From: Coriaria nepalensis
Lineage: Eukaryota > Streptophyta > Magnoliopsida > Cucurbitales > Coriariaceae
Direction: 5' to 3'
DNA length: 64,000 nt
Assembly: GCA_027186245.1 (NCBI GenBank)
Contig: CP114493.1
Span: forward strand, 2,239,501-2,303,500
A model generated the notes under the pieces. The model was not told where the DNA came from, did no database searches, and worked only from the letters and a program-made list of their open reading frames with translations. This document shows, piece after piece, positions 49,801 to 63,546 of the stretch (within the stretch, counting starts at the first letter, position 1; every line of letters starts with the position of its first letter). The translations under genes and the position numbers were made by a program.

Positions 49801-52800
49801 ACAGTTGCTTCCTTCAAGATATTTTAATATATTCTGAAAATATATATTTTAAAAATGAATTTGATTAAAAGTCATGCTGGCGTTTGCGCTGCTCACGTGG
49901 TTCATCACAATCATTGTGAGTTAAATATAAATAAATTCCTCTACTTCTTAAATGCCAATTGCCTTTCTAGCTTTATACTCCCGTTTCAAAAAAGTATGTT
50001 GGGTGATTTGCAATTTTCATGTACAAAAATGTCAAGGAGGGGGACATTGTTGCTTGAGTGGCTCTTAATAATAAATACAGAATTAAAATTATAAAGCTGA
50101 CAGTAAATTAAGTACTGATGATCAATTCTATTGTGAAAAACCTATGTGTAGCTGAGATTAGTGGTGAAACCATTTTAACTATTACAATTAGTTTTGAACA
50201 TTTCATTAGACAACTAATCTCTGTCATTTATGATAGTTTTGTGTTGAAAAATATCACTTGGTTTTTAGCTTGTTAAAGACTACATAAAGTGAGTTGATTA
50301 CCTTAAAATCATATAAAAATCTTGTCTCTCGCTCAATAGGGTTTTGAGTGCACAGATCAAACAAAACAAGTACATGAGCCTCAGATTTCTATGGAAAAGA
50401 TGAGACTACTTTTTTCTCTCTGATCCTGCCTACACAATTAATGTCCATCACTATTCAACCTAGTGGATGAAATTGCTGAGATATATTTGTCGTTGCTTAG
50501 TTCTGTCGGTCTATATAGGATTTTAGGACTCAAATTAGATTTGGGTTTCTAAATCACATTTAAAACCTCTAACGAAATGCATCAATGCTAAGAATTAGTG
50601 CTATACATATTAATAAAGGTAATAATTAGGATTTTCATGATGGTTTCTAAGATTTTAAATTACAAGCATTCTAGATTATTGCCCTTCCATTAGCCTAGCA
50701 CTTTCACATCAGATTCCTAAGTGGAAGCGGATGACTTATGAGAAGTTCTTAGATATATATCTAAAGAGTATCTGTTATAATCAATTATGGTATGTTGAAT
50801 TACTACTACTTTCTAAAGTTCAAGCCGTTAGGGAAAAGTACAACGATGTGTATCAAACTTACCAAGCATTGACATTGTAGAAACTGATTACTGTATTTAG
50901 TTTAGTATTATAGCATCATTAAATAGATAGTCTATGTACTGTCCATAAATATTTGGATAAATTATTAAACGGCATATGAGAAATGTAACTTCGATTGAAA
51001 CTCTTCTAAGTATCTTTGATGTATTTAGTACAATTGGATGGATAACACAAACTAGAGTTTATATATAGTAATTATTAGTGGGGCAAAGCTTAGAAGTCTA
51101 TAAATAACTCAAGCCAGGTCATATATATCAATCAACAAGTCCAATTTAGACGATTTAACTTAGAAGCTAGATAAAATTATTAGAATTTTTTAATGTGAAT
51201 TATATTTATACTAAATTGATCAATCTTAATCACATATATTATTAATTAGATGATATAAAATTCATACATATAATAAAAATGAATAGATCCACCGAAATTT
51301 TTTTCAAAAATTTAAGCAAGACTTACTAATAATCCCCAAGACCACAAGACACGAACTAAAGGAAGGATAATCCCCAAACATCCTAGAAAATCGTATTAGA
51401 GGGCATATTATTTTTGGAGTATGAATCTTAAAAAGTACCAACTCATTAATTCAATATCAATTTGTAGTACCATAATATGAGAAAATTGTTTTAAATACAT
51501 TTAAAATAGATTTTTTCACCAATATTCTCTCTTCTATATATATACAGTATGATTTTTCAAATAGTAATTAGTCGCTTAATAAACTTTATACATGAAAATT
51601 AGAGTAATAATTTATTTATAAACATATAAATTTCTTGATTACGATCTTATAAGTCAAATGATAATTTAAAAATAATTTGAATTTATATATATATATATAT
51701 ATATTTTGTCTTTTGAGCGTTTCCCAAAACCAAAGAAAAAAATAAAAAAAATAAAAAAATGCATTACCGTCATAGTTCCAACACGTTTATCATCATTTGT
51801 ATTTACTGGAGTTCCGAAACTTTACGTCACCATGATATCTTTATCCTTGCAGTCGAAATTTCTATAATATCCAACATGAAAAACAATAGAACAGGAATCT
51901 TAAGGATATACTTCACCAAAAAGGATGAGAGAGGATAAGCAAGATAGAAGAAGAGATTATTCTGAAGGCATTTATTGCTTACACAATTGTTTGTCGGATT
52001 TGGGATTGTCTTATTATTCGGTGGAAGAATAAATTGTGTCGCGGGAACTCCTGGTTCATGCATGTTGGAAAGTCTTTCCTTGACAAATATCCAACAGGCT
52101 CAGCTTTCTCAAGTCATATTGCTAGGATTTACATAGGAAATAGTGGATGTGTCAGCAGCGTGTAAGTTCTGGCTTCAACCTTTTTCTTGTAGATAAAATA
52201 TTAGGCTCCGAAAACAGTCATTATGCATGTGTAACTATGAGTATAAGTAAAATTTCGATAATTTAATATTTAATAAATTAATAATTTTATTTAAATAATA
52301 ATTATGATCTGTGCTTAATGAAAAATATATATTATATTAAATTTTTTTTTATTAATTATTTAATATTTTATTTTAATAGATTTTTTTTTTTAAATTTCAA
52401 ATTAGTTTGGAAATTGAATGAAAAATTAATTGGGTGTTAATAATTATGATATTTCACTTTTAATTAATATAATTGAAAAAAATATTTAAGTTGTCTTAAA
52501 TGATTTTTAATTAATATAATTAAGAATCATTAAAACCATATTATATTATATTAGATTCTCCAATATTCTAGGGCACATCTAAAAGGTGTTTGTTTTCCTA
52601 TAAAAGTATGCTCTTTGTCAAACTTACAGTGCGATTAGTCGGATGTATTTATATCAAAGTTTGCTCTATATCAAGTATAAATCTGCAGAGACTATATTTT
52701 AGAGCAAGTTATCATAGATGTGAGTGTTAAACTTTTGACATGTAGTACGAGAACTGAATAGGAGATCATTCACATATTAATTGTCAGGAATAATGTGGAG

Positions 52801-53098
52801 TTATTAATTAGTGTATGTTGATATTTGTTCACTTGGGTGTGACTTGGACTTGCTTAAAAACATAACCGGTAAGTGGATGCTGATAACTCACATGTAGTCT
52901 TCTCAATCACTTCCTAAAAGCAGAGTGATTCTTCCTAGCATGAAGTGCACTTAAAAATATATAGATTTATTTATTTAACTAATCATATTAGGTCTCATGA
53001 GAAATCATAGCCCTCTAAAACCTTGCGCTTGAGATAGAAAATGAGAAAAACACATCATGCAGCTACATGATTATGATCTTTCCAGAGAATAAAACCCA

Positions 53099-53140
<42 letters not shown>

Positions 53141-53808
53141 CATGAAGGAATTTGATGATTATTGTGTGTAATCCTTTTTTTATTATAGTGTTTAATTATA
53201 ATGGAGAGATAACAAAACAACATACTAATTATTAAAGCAGTCATTAACATCTGATCTACAATCCAAACTAAGTTTCTATCAGTATGAGAATGATGCATGA
53301 TCGTTCTCATATCGGAAAATTACATCTAATCTAAATTGTGATTCGGTGGATGATTTAGGTGTTGGTAACAATCGAAATGATCTCGAACATGTGTAATGTG
53401 TATATAGATATGTACATATAGATATTACTAATTTATATATTACTAATCTTTCTTGCTAAGAGTACCTTCTTTTTCCCAAGCGAGTTTGATAATTTATGTT
53501 TATTACCAAAGCAAGAGAGATCAAGCATACAATCATTCACAAAAGACATCATAACTGAGCAAGTTTGTGCAATGAAACTGAAGGACACATTGTTTTTTTT
53601 TGTGTGTTTTTTTTTTCTTACATGCGTCCCAAACATAGAAAAAGAAACAGAATCAACTGAACATTGCAAGTTATAGTAGTGTTTACCCTCTTGACTACTA
53701 GACACTTGCAAGATTTTTTATAGATAGAGCTCAACCCGAGAGATATAGAGCTCAACCCATGATCAGTACTTCCTGTCACCGTACTTGTAACTATCCCTCC
53801 CATGGTTG
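49801..53808. other. Intergenic DNA and 3' flank of TCP gene
   Basis: AT-rich, with no recognised gene. 52740-52960 has copia-LTR-like phrases. A (TAA)13 run lies at 53101-53140. Confidence 0.5.
53101..53140. repeat. (TAA)13 microsatellite
   Basis: Uninterrupted TAA triplets over 40 bp. Confidence 0.95.
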
Positions 53809-55314
53809 TCAATAGAATTGAAGGTCCCCAAATTGATGCTGCAAACAATATTAATTATATCGAAATTATAATTTAGTGGCCAGAAATATACATATTTCTA
53901 GTACTTTTTCTTAAGTACTACAGTTATAACTATAAGATCTATGTTTATATATATATAATATATATGCATGCTTGTGACAGTTTGGAAAGATCTTGTGTAC
54001 GTTATATAAGTTTATATCAATGTCACTACTTTATAAGCTGGTATTAGAACTTACCTCATGAGGAATTTCGTGGTTATGCAGCGAATAGTAAACAGAAGAT
54101 GGGCTCCACTTGCTCATGATCACCAAACAATCGTCATCAACTGATGGTTTAACCCTTGCACGAATCTGTTCAGAGCAAATAGGTTCTTCAACCTGATGAC
54201 AATGGTGGTGATTAGCTGCAATCATCTGCATAGATGGAGTATTCATGTTGCTACATATAATTTGTGCGACTGATTCCTCCCCATTTGCAAAATGAGCGCT
54301 CCAATTAGTTGTTGTAGTAGTAGTACTTATTCTATTAAAGTCATTGCTGGTTGGATGATGATCATTACATGTCTTAGATTGATGATCATCAATATTCACC
54401 ACTAGTTGATTAGTACTCGTTCGAATTTGCTTCTTCTCCTTTGTCCTCGCCCTTGCTCTTTCCCTCGCTTTTTCCCTCGACTCTTTGGCTCGATGGTGAA
54501 ACAGTGTTTTTCTCGGATGTGATCTACTACTACTACTACTACTCTTTTTGATCTCTTTCTCCCACACTCTAAGACCCCCTGGTTTATCATCCCCATTATC
54601 AAGTGCATTACCTTCTTCAATTGATCCAGACATGACTTCACCCTCCGAATTAAGTGAAGAAGGGCTCTTTGCCTCACCGCCACTACTATCATTGCTATGG
54701 TAATTGAGCTCTTTTGCTAGTTTCTTTATGGCTGGTCTTGCTTGCATGAGCAACCATTCTACCGTTTTGCTCCCCTTGTCAACACCTAGAATATCTTGAA
54801 GGCCGAAGAATTCACGGGCAACAGGAAGGGATAGTCTCATTCTCCTGTCTCGTGGGCCCTGGAGAGTGTTGATCTTGCTATGTCGGTCTCTCTTTGAAGA
54901 TCGCTTCCTCGGGACAATTGCTTGCTTTTTGACGGAGATTGGGTTATGCCCATTCATATTGTGAAGACTAGTTTTGTTTGAGTTTGAATTCAAATCGACC
55001 GGGTTAATTACCATTGTACGTGGAGAAGTGGTTGTCTCAATTATGGTTTGGTTGTGGAGGTGTAAAAGGTCATGGTGGATATTTTTATTATTATTGTTGT
55101 TTGTGGTGGTGTTGTGATCGTCAAAGGGAGAGGGGAAATGGAAGAAAGAAATGGGAGGATGAAGGTGAGGGTGGTCTTGATTATGGTCTTGTCTGGATTC
55201 TGGAAAAGTGATATCACTGAGAAAAGGTTTGGGGAAAAATGGATGATCAGGATAAAAGAGGGGGTCGTAATTGGGTTGGATAGTACTACTACTACTATTG
55301 GTGGAGAGGAACAT
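53809..55314 (-). CDS. TCP12: TCP12/BRANCHED2-like CYC/TB1 TCP transcription factor
   Basis: Nuclear class II TCP protein of the clade that restrains axillary bud outgrowth. Exon 1 complement(54055-55314) and a 30-nt exon 2 complement(53809-53838) give 429 residues. The junction is phase 0: CATGAG|GTAAGT to TTTGCAG|CATCAATTT, ending HQFGDLQFY, as CYC/TB1 C-termini do. The basic helix-loop-helix TCP domain lies at residues 141-199 ([20 protein letters not shown] then [13 protein letters not shown]). The FGLQD and QARPAI features match TCP12 better than TCP18/BRC1 or TCP1, as I recall them. The R domain lies at about 275-295 ([19 protein letters not shown]). The N-terminus is Asn/His-rich. Without splicing the frame would end SSNTSL after 427 residues. 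No disruption is seen. Confidence 0.9.
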
Positions 55315-55870
55315 ATCTTTGGGTCTGGAAAAGAAGAGAAAAAGAAGAAAAGAAAAAAAAAAAAAAAACCCTAGATGGGTTTTGGGCTGCTTTTGGAGGT
55401 GGTGGTAATTAAGAGTGAGACACTAGTATGCAAGTAACTCTTGAGAACGAAAACACCACCATGGAATGAGGAGCCGAAACACTGATTGCTATATATCTCT
55501 CTCTTTCAATTTCATTACATCTTTTTACCCACTTACAGATTTCAAATGATCTCCTCCAAATGGGAAAAGATTTAAGAAAGAGAAAACAATATATTATTGT
55601 TATTTATTTTTTTATTTTTTGAGAAATAGAGTACTAGCTAGAATGTATAAGATAGATTAAGAGACAGTCAATGTGTGTTCAAGATTGAGATTGAGATAGA
55701 GAAGGAGAAGGAGAAGGAGAAGGAGAGATTGTGTGTGTGTACCTTGTTCGACAAGGACTATAGCTTGAGAAAGACAGCACAGTGATGATACTGTTTATAG
55801 GGAGGTGTCAATGGGGTTTTTGAAAGAGAGAGTTCGAATAAAGATGATGAGGAGGAGAGGGGGAATTTAT
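55315..55870 (-). promoter_or_regulatory. 5' UTR and promoter of TCP12-like gene
   Basis: On the minus strand a TATA-like CTATAAACAG lies at about 55796-55787 and a second ATATATAG near 55490. A donor-like ACAAG|GTACAC at about 55742 hints at a leader intron. It contains (GAAGGA)4 at about 55699-55724 and a short (GT)n. Extent and start site are inferred. Confidence 0.45.
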
Positions 55871-57773
55871 TGCACGAGAAGAAAAGGAGGAGGTACGAAC
55901 ATATTTTTATTTATTTATTGTTAATTTCTTCATTTCTAGGTGGTGCTTTTGAGCAAAAAGTTTAGTTGAGAGGTCTTTCAGAGGGGGAGTGAGTGGATAG
56001 AAAAAAAACTGTATAGTAAAATTTTTTGCCACTTCACATGGTTTGCAGGTGATGACTTTGACAGGGAACTCTCTCCTCCCTCCCACCCTACTGCACACCA
56101 CACCACGCCACACCACATCCCCACCCTCCTTCCTTCTCCACTCTCCCCCAATCGTTTTCATTCAACTGATCATCTTTGCATGGATTCCATGTCATTTCTT
56201 TCTCAAACTTGTGTTTGTAGGGTTTGTTGGTTACGACTTGAGTTGTTATGTTATGGTTCTTTTGTAATGGCTACATGATTTCATGATTACGGAACCTCAT
56301 TTTTTAGAAACTACTAAAATTTGACATGTTCTTGTATAGTGGAAGCATTCACAAGTGCGTATTTATTATTATTCTTATAAATAATCTTAAGATTATTAAA
56401 GTTTTTATTAATATTACTATAAAAAATTAGTTAAAATGGAATTCAGTTTCAGAAAACAAACACTAACCTTACATCTTCATTATAGCTCTCCAATCAACTG
56501 AAAAAAACCACCCAAAGATGTAAAAGAAACATATATCTTAAAAACACCTTAAATGGACATTTGTGCAGTATATCTAGTTGTAGCGTTCTACTAAAAAGAA
56601 GAGAGTTTCATTCAAAATTTCAGGTCTATGTAGAATGTCGATACAAAAGAAGGGTATCCTAAGTCGTGTTTTATTGTCATAGAGCAGTTAACTTATTTAT
56701 TGTTCTGTGACAACATTGACACAACATTGTTGGCACACCTACACGTGCCAGTGTATAGACTCTCAGGCGAAAAGACAATTATTAAACTCACATAGAGCGT
56801 CTGCCTGCCACGAATGGCAATGCAACTTTGACTGAACCCTTTTTTCCCCTCTTCCCTCTTCTTTACTTTCTCTAATCCTCCACAGCAATTCAGGAGTGTC
56901 ACTTTCACAAAAAAGTACACAAACCCTCTTGCTTCATTTCTCTCTCCCCCCCCCCCCCCCTCTCGCCTCTGCTTCTCCTCGTGTCCTTCTATCAAGTCTA
57001 AAGGGGTGAGTGAATGTTGTTTTTCGTTTCCCTCCATGAGTGCTTTAGAGTGTTCCTTTATTATTATTTTTTTTCATCTCTGAACAGAGCCCATAAACTA
57101 TATCTATCTATCTCTTTCTTCCTGGAGGGAGAGGAAAAAAGGAAAAAAAGAGTGTTTTCTTTGTGCTCGTACTTGCCACTAAGTTCCCAGGAAAAAAAAA
57201 AATTAAAAAAAAAATAATAAAAGAATGAAAAGGACGGCCTTCTTCAAAACCCTAGCCAATAAGAATTGGTTAAACTAAGAAACAACCTAATCTCTTCTTT
57301 TAGGTTTCGAAATGGCAATAGTCCTACAAGCAATCAAAAACTCCTCTCTCTCCTTTCCCTCTTCCCGTACCCACTATTATTTTATATTTCTCTTTATGTT
57401 TTCTTTTTTGTCTTTGTTTTCCATCTATACATGCCGTCCTTCTATGTTATCCCCACTTATCTTCAAACCCTTTCTCTGTCTGTCTCTTTCTCTAGACTGA
57501 CATAAACTCACAGGACCACATATAATACTGCAAACTAAAAGCAAGCTGGGTTGTTCGATAGTTGCTTTCAGAGAGAAGAAGATAACTATGAAAGAAAGTC
57601 ATATTTTTTGGCTGAAAAATCTTAAATAGATTTTTTAATTGGGACTAAAAATGGTTGATTATGAAAGAATATAAAAAGAATAAATTATATTGTTACAATT
57701 ATATATATATATATGTATTTTAATTTTGAAGTACCTTCAAGCCTTTTGCTAGGCTTGTATATGCACCAATTTA
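55871..57773. other. Intergenic DNA, no gene seen
   Basis: Includes a C15 run (56946-56960), pyrimidine-rich tracts and A-rich tracts near 57190. Open frames here are low-complexity. Confidence 0.5.
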
Positions 57774-58159
57774 TAGAGATGACAATTTGGGCCGAACCGG
57801 CATCCACAATATGTGGGTACGGGCTTGGCCCGGCCTGTATATGGACGTGAGCCGGACATGAATTATATACATATTTTTAAAATGGGCCAAATTCAACCTG
57901 TGGGTATACGGGCTACCCGCAGTAAACAGTATCCATAGTGAACAGTACCACACAATGAACAGTACCATCATGCTGCCTAAAGCAACCCATTTTTAAGCCC
58001 ATTTTTAACCGGGCTCGGGCTGGGCCTAGACTTTTAAGACCCACCCCGGCCTGAGCCCGCCTTGAATCAAAACAGGCCGAGCCCGGCCCGACCTAAACGG
58101 GCTCGATCTAATACGGGCCAGGCCGGGTAGAGCCGAACCGGCCCGGATTGCCATCTCTA
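57774..58159. mobile_element. hAT-like MITE (386 bp, non-autonomous)
   Basis: Terminal inverted repeats TAGAGATGACAATTTGGGCC (left) and TAGAGATGGCAATCCGGGCC (right, reverse complement), flanked by CCAATTTA and CCCATTTG, a 6/8 match to an 8-bp target duplication as in hAT elements. The interior is unusually GC-rich with many GGCCCG/CGGGCC motifs and repeated GAACAGTACC. No coding capacity. Confidence 0.82.
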
Positions 58160-60936
58160 CCCATTTGTGGATGTAGGACATTAGCCCTTAATTAAGCTTC
58201 AATTGCACATGCTTGCTTAATTGTTCCATGTAATCCCAAAATATTTTTAAATTAAATATAGTAATGGAAAAATAAATTTAAATATACTTATTAAGAAATT
58301 TTAATTTTCACTTATATTTAATTTTAATGATAAAAATAGAAGAAAATATTTTTAGTAATTTTTAAAATTTAAATGGGTTTTTAAATAATTTTTAAGACTT
58401 AAGGTGATTTAAATTTAATTAATAAAAAAAAATCAGCAAGAGATACGCAAGAAAGAAAGGAAAAGAGAAAGAAAAATAGAAAGAGAGGAAAGATGAAAGG
58501 GAGAAAGAAGGAAAATGAGATTAAGATTTTTAACATTTCGTAAAGTTCTGTAAGTAAAATCTCACTACAACATAAATATATTTCTTGTTTGTTTATTGTT
58601 GTGATGCTAAAATTATTTGAATATTTGTTATATTGATTTGAGAATAGTATAGTTACTAATAAGTATAATGAATTGAAGATAATATTTATTATGCTAAGAT
58701 TAATGTTGATTTAGAATTATGATTGTTATATAATATATTAAGTAGAAATGGAATGATTTTATTACTATGCTAAAAATGAGATCGTGACTAGTATGAACAT
58801 AATATAGCATGATAGTTTAAATGTAATATAAGTTTTGACATATTATGATTAAATACATATATGTTCATACTTTCGAAATAAAAAGAGTTAATGTTATGCT
58901 AAAGTAAATAAAAATCATAAACATACATAGATATAATATCAAAGTAAGGTATTTACGGGTCATAAGAAGGATCGATTGTCGATTATAAAAAATCCCATAT
59001 TATTCTAAAGAAAAGATCATAGTGGATCGTTGCAACGGTCATAACGGAATACTGATTAGATATCAGTTGAAATGTCGGCGGTAACATTCTCAGAGCCCAA
59101 TCATATAAAAGGATAAGAAATCATAAATGCTTGATATAAGTCATAAAAACATTAATTTAAAATAATCATTAAAAGATTAATACATGTAAATATGACCCTA
59201 TACTTATTGAGCTTCTAGCTCACAAATATTTTACCTTAGGTTGTAAGAAATTACAAAGGTAAGACTGTAGACTAATGATCAGACGAGTGAAGAAGATCAG
59301 TCTCGTGAAATTGTGCATATGAGACATGACCTGTGGAAAGTTAAAGACTTAAAAATTTAAACTTCTTAGAAAAACTTATATATATATATATTTAAAAAAA
59401 GAATAGTTTTTGCTTAAAAATTTTGAGATTAGTTTTCTATGATAAGAATTTCAGTTATATTTCATAAAAACTTAAATTATTACGTTATTTCTTTTAAAAG
59501 AATTTTAAAAGTTAAGTTAGATAGTAATTCACCTACTAGCTATACATGTATCCTTAAAAAATATTCGATAAATTAAATTGCTAGTGAGGTGAGCATCACA
59601 GTTTCAATACGAAAAATTGTTAATTCATGTGCTAATTTGATCTCCCAATAGGATGCTCTTAATTCATTCCACCTACATTGCAAAACACATAAGAATCATC
59701 AAAATTAAGTCCCCTCTAAAGACAAAGAAGACAATTTGGCAGAATAATAATAGAGTAATTCTGAAATACCTTCTTTGGGAGGGGATTATTTTAAGGAGGG
59801 GACTAGTAAAGGTTTGTACTGGCCGATTGGAATTGAGTTTAGCTAAAATCATGAGTCATCCGACTGTGATTGGAAAAAAAAAAAAATTCAATCACAGCCA
59901 AATCAAAATACACCCGACCAAAATACTGGATGCTATTTTATCAAATCCACTAGGTGAATGGGTTATATCTTTTTTTTTTTTTTCTAAGTAGAAAAAGTCA
60001 AATTTAACACAAGCAGAGAGAGATAAAGATTCGGAGAGACCAAATTTAGCGGAGATAGAAAGATATTGACACTTGAAATCTGAAAGCTTGACTGTGAGAG
60101 TTAGGAGCCACGATTATGAAGATCTAAAAACTTAAAGTAAATGAACTACAATGAAGAGAAGAAATAATGAAGAAATAAAAATAGAAGAGGTAATGAACCC
60201 AAAAATAGGAGAATAGTTAAACTATAACTATGTAAAACGATATAAAGAAATCTAGAAAAGAGCAGGACAATTGGAAAAGAATAAAAAAAGAAGTTTATTC
60301 TTTTTAATTGATAAATAATTAATAAAATTGGTTAGGTCATGGGTAAGTGACAGAAAAACTCATGATCCGACCAAATTTTCTAAGTTTGGAAAAATGAAAT
60401 CCACAGACAACCTAAGTTAACTCAGGGGTAATGAGTGATTGGTCCAATTTTGGCCAAGTTTGTGGGTGCACGGGTTTCCTGCACGCCCTTAGAGACTAGG
60501 GCACCATCTCGGTTGGCACCTTAGAATGTAGGACCGGGTTGGCAGACTGTTTAATAGTGTTATTAATGAAGCTTAACTACTTATGGATCTTCCTCCTTAG
60601 AATCATTCCTTCAACAGATTTCGGGCCATCCGCTTTAATATGAGAATCATAAAGGCTTCCTGAGTCTGTCGCCCTAAGCTTATATTTCTAATCATGTTTG
60701 TATTGTCGCCAAGGACATGCTAGACAGACTTAGATGAGGTTGAGCCAAGATCATGCTAAGGTCAATTTCCATCTGCTCATCTTGTCCCTTCACCTTCAAG
60801 TAATTTATCTTGCTTAATCACTTCAACTGAACATGAACATGAATGAAATAGGATAAATAATACTAGAGCTAGCCATCATATAACTTGTGAGTTTCAATAT
60901 CGTATTGATCGCATTTCTCGTCCAAAAGATCATTCA
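58160..60936. other. Intergenic DNA with a probable gypsy LTR fragment
   Basis: 58500-59600 carries phrases typical of plant gypsy LTRs (ACTTATTGAGCTTCTAGCTC near 59200, GTAAGACTGTAGAC near 59260). Purine-rich run at 58440-58530. No host gene recognised. Confidence 0.4.
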
Positions 60937-61620
60937 ATGGAATTATTGTGTTTGCTTCTCATATTTTTTATGTACAAATTTCAGCATGCCTTACACTTAC
61001 AAATGTCTTCTTTATACCTAATTTCTATTACAACCTCTTATCCATGTCCTCAATCACTAATAGTAATAATGTTTTTGTTTCTTTTTACCCAAAATATTGT
61101 TAATTTCAGGAGCTTTCAACTCGAAAGACAAAGGAGATTGGTGAAGAGTGGCATGGTTTTTACTATCCACAATCTAAGACTATTTCAACAAATCGAATTC
61201 CAAGTTTATCCTGTAAGTCTCTTTCTTCAGAACAAACAAAATTTCGTAGTTCTTATTGTAATTCAAGTTCAATAAATAAAATATTAATGTCTTAATTTGA
61301 ATTGTGGCATACAAGACTGGGCCATCTTTCTTATCTAAAAATTGCAAATGCTTCCAGATTTTTCAACCTTTAAAAGTCTTCCATTCCAAACTGCGATATT
61401 TGCTCTATGTCTAAACAAGCTAGAGTTCATTTTCCATTGAGTGATTTTGATGCATCCTATCCCTTTGAACTGATACATTTAGAGATTTGTGGACCAATAA
61501 AACTTCTAATCATAACAATACAGAATATTTCTTGACTATTGTTGATAATTTTCACGAACGACTTGGACTTTCTTAATGACTTTTAATCGTGAAATATTCT
61601 AGTACATTGAATCATTCATT
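60937..61620 (+). pseudogene. Ty1/copia GAG-pre-integrase remnant (element C3)
   Basis: Zinc-binding pre-integrase block ELWHTRLGHLSYLKIANASR then CDICSMSKQARVHFPLSDF and YPFELIHLEICGPIK (61301-61500). It is preceded by a degraded protease-to-integrase linker (EEWHGFYYPQSKT near 61140-61180). Stops and shifts make it non-functional. The HHCC ligands H, H, C, C are still readable. Confidence 0.85.
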
Positions 61621-63170
61621 GCATTGGTTCATACTCAGTTTAGTTATAGTATCTTATGTGTTGGGTCTTATGATATGACATCATTTAGAAAAACCCTAGC
61701 CAAGGCTTACAAGGGTGTTCCCATTAGATACAAGATTATACATAAAGGGGTTATACATAAAGGTTATGAGTGATCAAGATGAAATTCATTCTTTTTGTAT
61801 TTCAAGAGGTAAATCTAATAGATTATATTTCTTATTGAACAAAGAATATTTGCATAAAGTAGGATAATATTAAAAGAGTTTTAGTAAAATTATCATCTAT
61901 GTTTATTGAAAATAATAATGGTTCGTATGATTTGTCTGTTAGGGTTTAAAAATTAAACTATGTCATAGGATGAAATGAGATATTGGCTTTTTAGATGGAA
62001 GCATCATTAATTTTATGGCTTGTGTTTATGACAGATTTTTGTGGAAGATGATTCCTTTTCATCTCTTAGGTAGTCTTGATACTTTGTTAGAAGTTAATCT
62101 TGTCTTGAAAGTTTAAGTTAAATAATTATGTAATGATTGAATTAACCATTTAGTTTAAAAGGTTGTTTGAAATTAAATGAATCTAATTATGAATTAGATA
62201 GAGTGATAAAAGTGTATAAAATGAGATACTCCTACTGGCATGATATAGAACCTAATTGGACACATACATTAAAAATTTAAAGTAACTTAGTTATGTTTTC
62301 TTTGAGAATGAAGAAAACAAATTATTTTAATTATAAGAGTAAAATCGTAATTAATTTTATAATGTGACTATAAGGAAAAAAAATGATGTTAATATATTAT
62401 ATAGTTTTGCTAACACAACTAGCATAATATTAGTTCGATTATAAATAACTGCCATATGACATTTTATTCATTTAACTAAGTGGTTCATAGTCAACAATCA
62501 TACATTAAAGCATTTAATGGGCTTAATTGGTAACTATATGATATAGGTACGATTTAATTAAGTGGTAATTAAATTTGTCATGGGTATTGAACTATGTATG
62601 GTTGGCCACTTAGAGGAGAATAAGCCAAATTATTCCCTTAATTAGATCAAGAGAAAGTTTGACTAAGTCAAAGTTATAAGTTTATTCTAATATACCTTAA
62701 GGGGTGGATGAATTAATGAATTGATCTTCTCATATTTGGCCAAAATTCATAGAAGAAAAAGAGTCTTTTTCATTTCCTCATTATTAGAAGGTGAATACTT
62801 TGATACCTTGACATATTGTACACGTGGAGAAATTGGAGTTGTTCAATTTTATATTAAGATCGATACTTTATTTTAGATCTTAATCTTTTTATATTTCTTG
62901 TGACATTCTTGTGCTTTCTGTAAATTATATATATATATAATTAGGTTTTTTGGATGATTGATCTTGATTTAGTCTATAAGTTTAATGCATATATCAGATT
63001 GGATCATAATAAAATTTAAATTTACCACTTTGGCTGATTAGGTTACTCGTAGACTTAACAACGTTTGCACGGTATGATAAGCATAAGTTGACTCGTCTTA
63101 CTGAATTTCATCCATATAATTTCTCAAATATGGACCTTGTGTACCTAAATAAAGAACTTGAGATTTAGAT
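61621..63170. other. AT-rich insert within copia element C3
   Basis: Expected integrase core and RT are missing. Instead about 1.5 kb of AT-rich, LTR-like DNA (for example 62140-62990, with a TATATATATAATTAGG patch near 62930) lies between the pre-integrase and RNase H ends. Confidence 0.45.
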
Positions 63171-63545
63171 CGTAAATGTGCATTCAGATAATAAATTATC
63201 TACTATGAAGAGGCATGAGATACAATGCCATTCCATAGCGATGTGAAGAACTGTTTACGTAATCGACTAAGAGATGGTTGGATAAATGATTGCGTGATCC
63301 CATAGTAGTGTATGGCGATAATAATGGTGCAATAGCACAAGTAAAGGAACTTAGGTCTCATCAGAAATCTAAACACATATTGTGATGTTATTACCTCATC
63401 TGAGAGATAATTGGAAGAGGAGACATCAATAAAGAGCAGATGACAACATAACAAATCAACTCACCAAGCCGCTTTCCCAACAAAAGTTTGATTGCCATCT
63501 TGAAAAGATGTGAATTAGATTCAGAACTTTAGTGTAAATGGGAGA
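63171..63545 (+). pseudogene. Ty1/copia RNase H C-terminal remnant (C3)
   Basis: VYGDNNGAIAQVKELRSHQK then SKHI (63308-63385), a block close to YYLIREIIGRGDI after a shift, and DDNITNQLTKPLSQQKFDCH (63440-63500). TGGGAGATTGAAAG follows at 63539, the usual polypurine/LTR junction of copia elements. Confidence 0.85.
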
Positions 63546-63546
63546 T

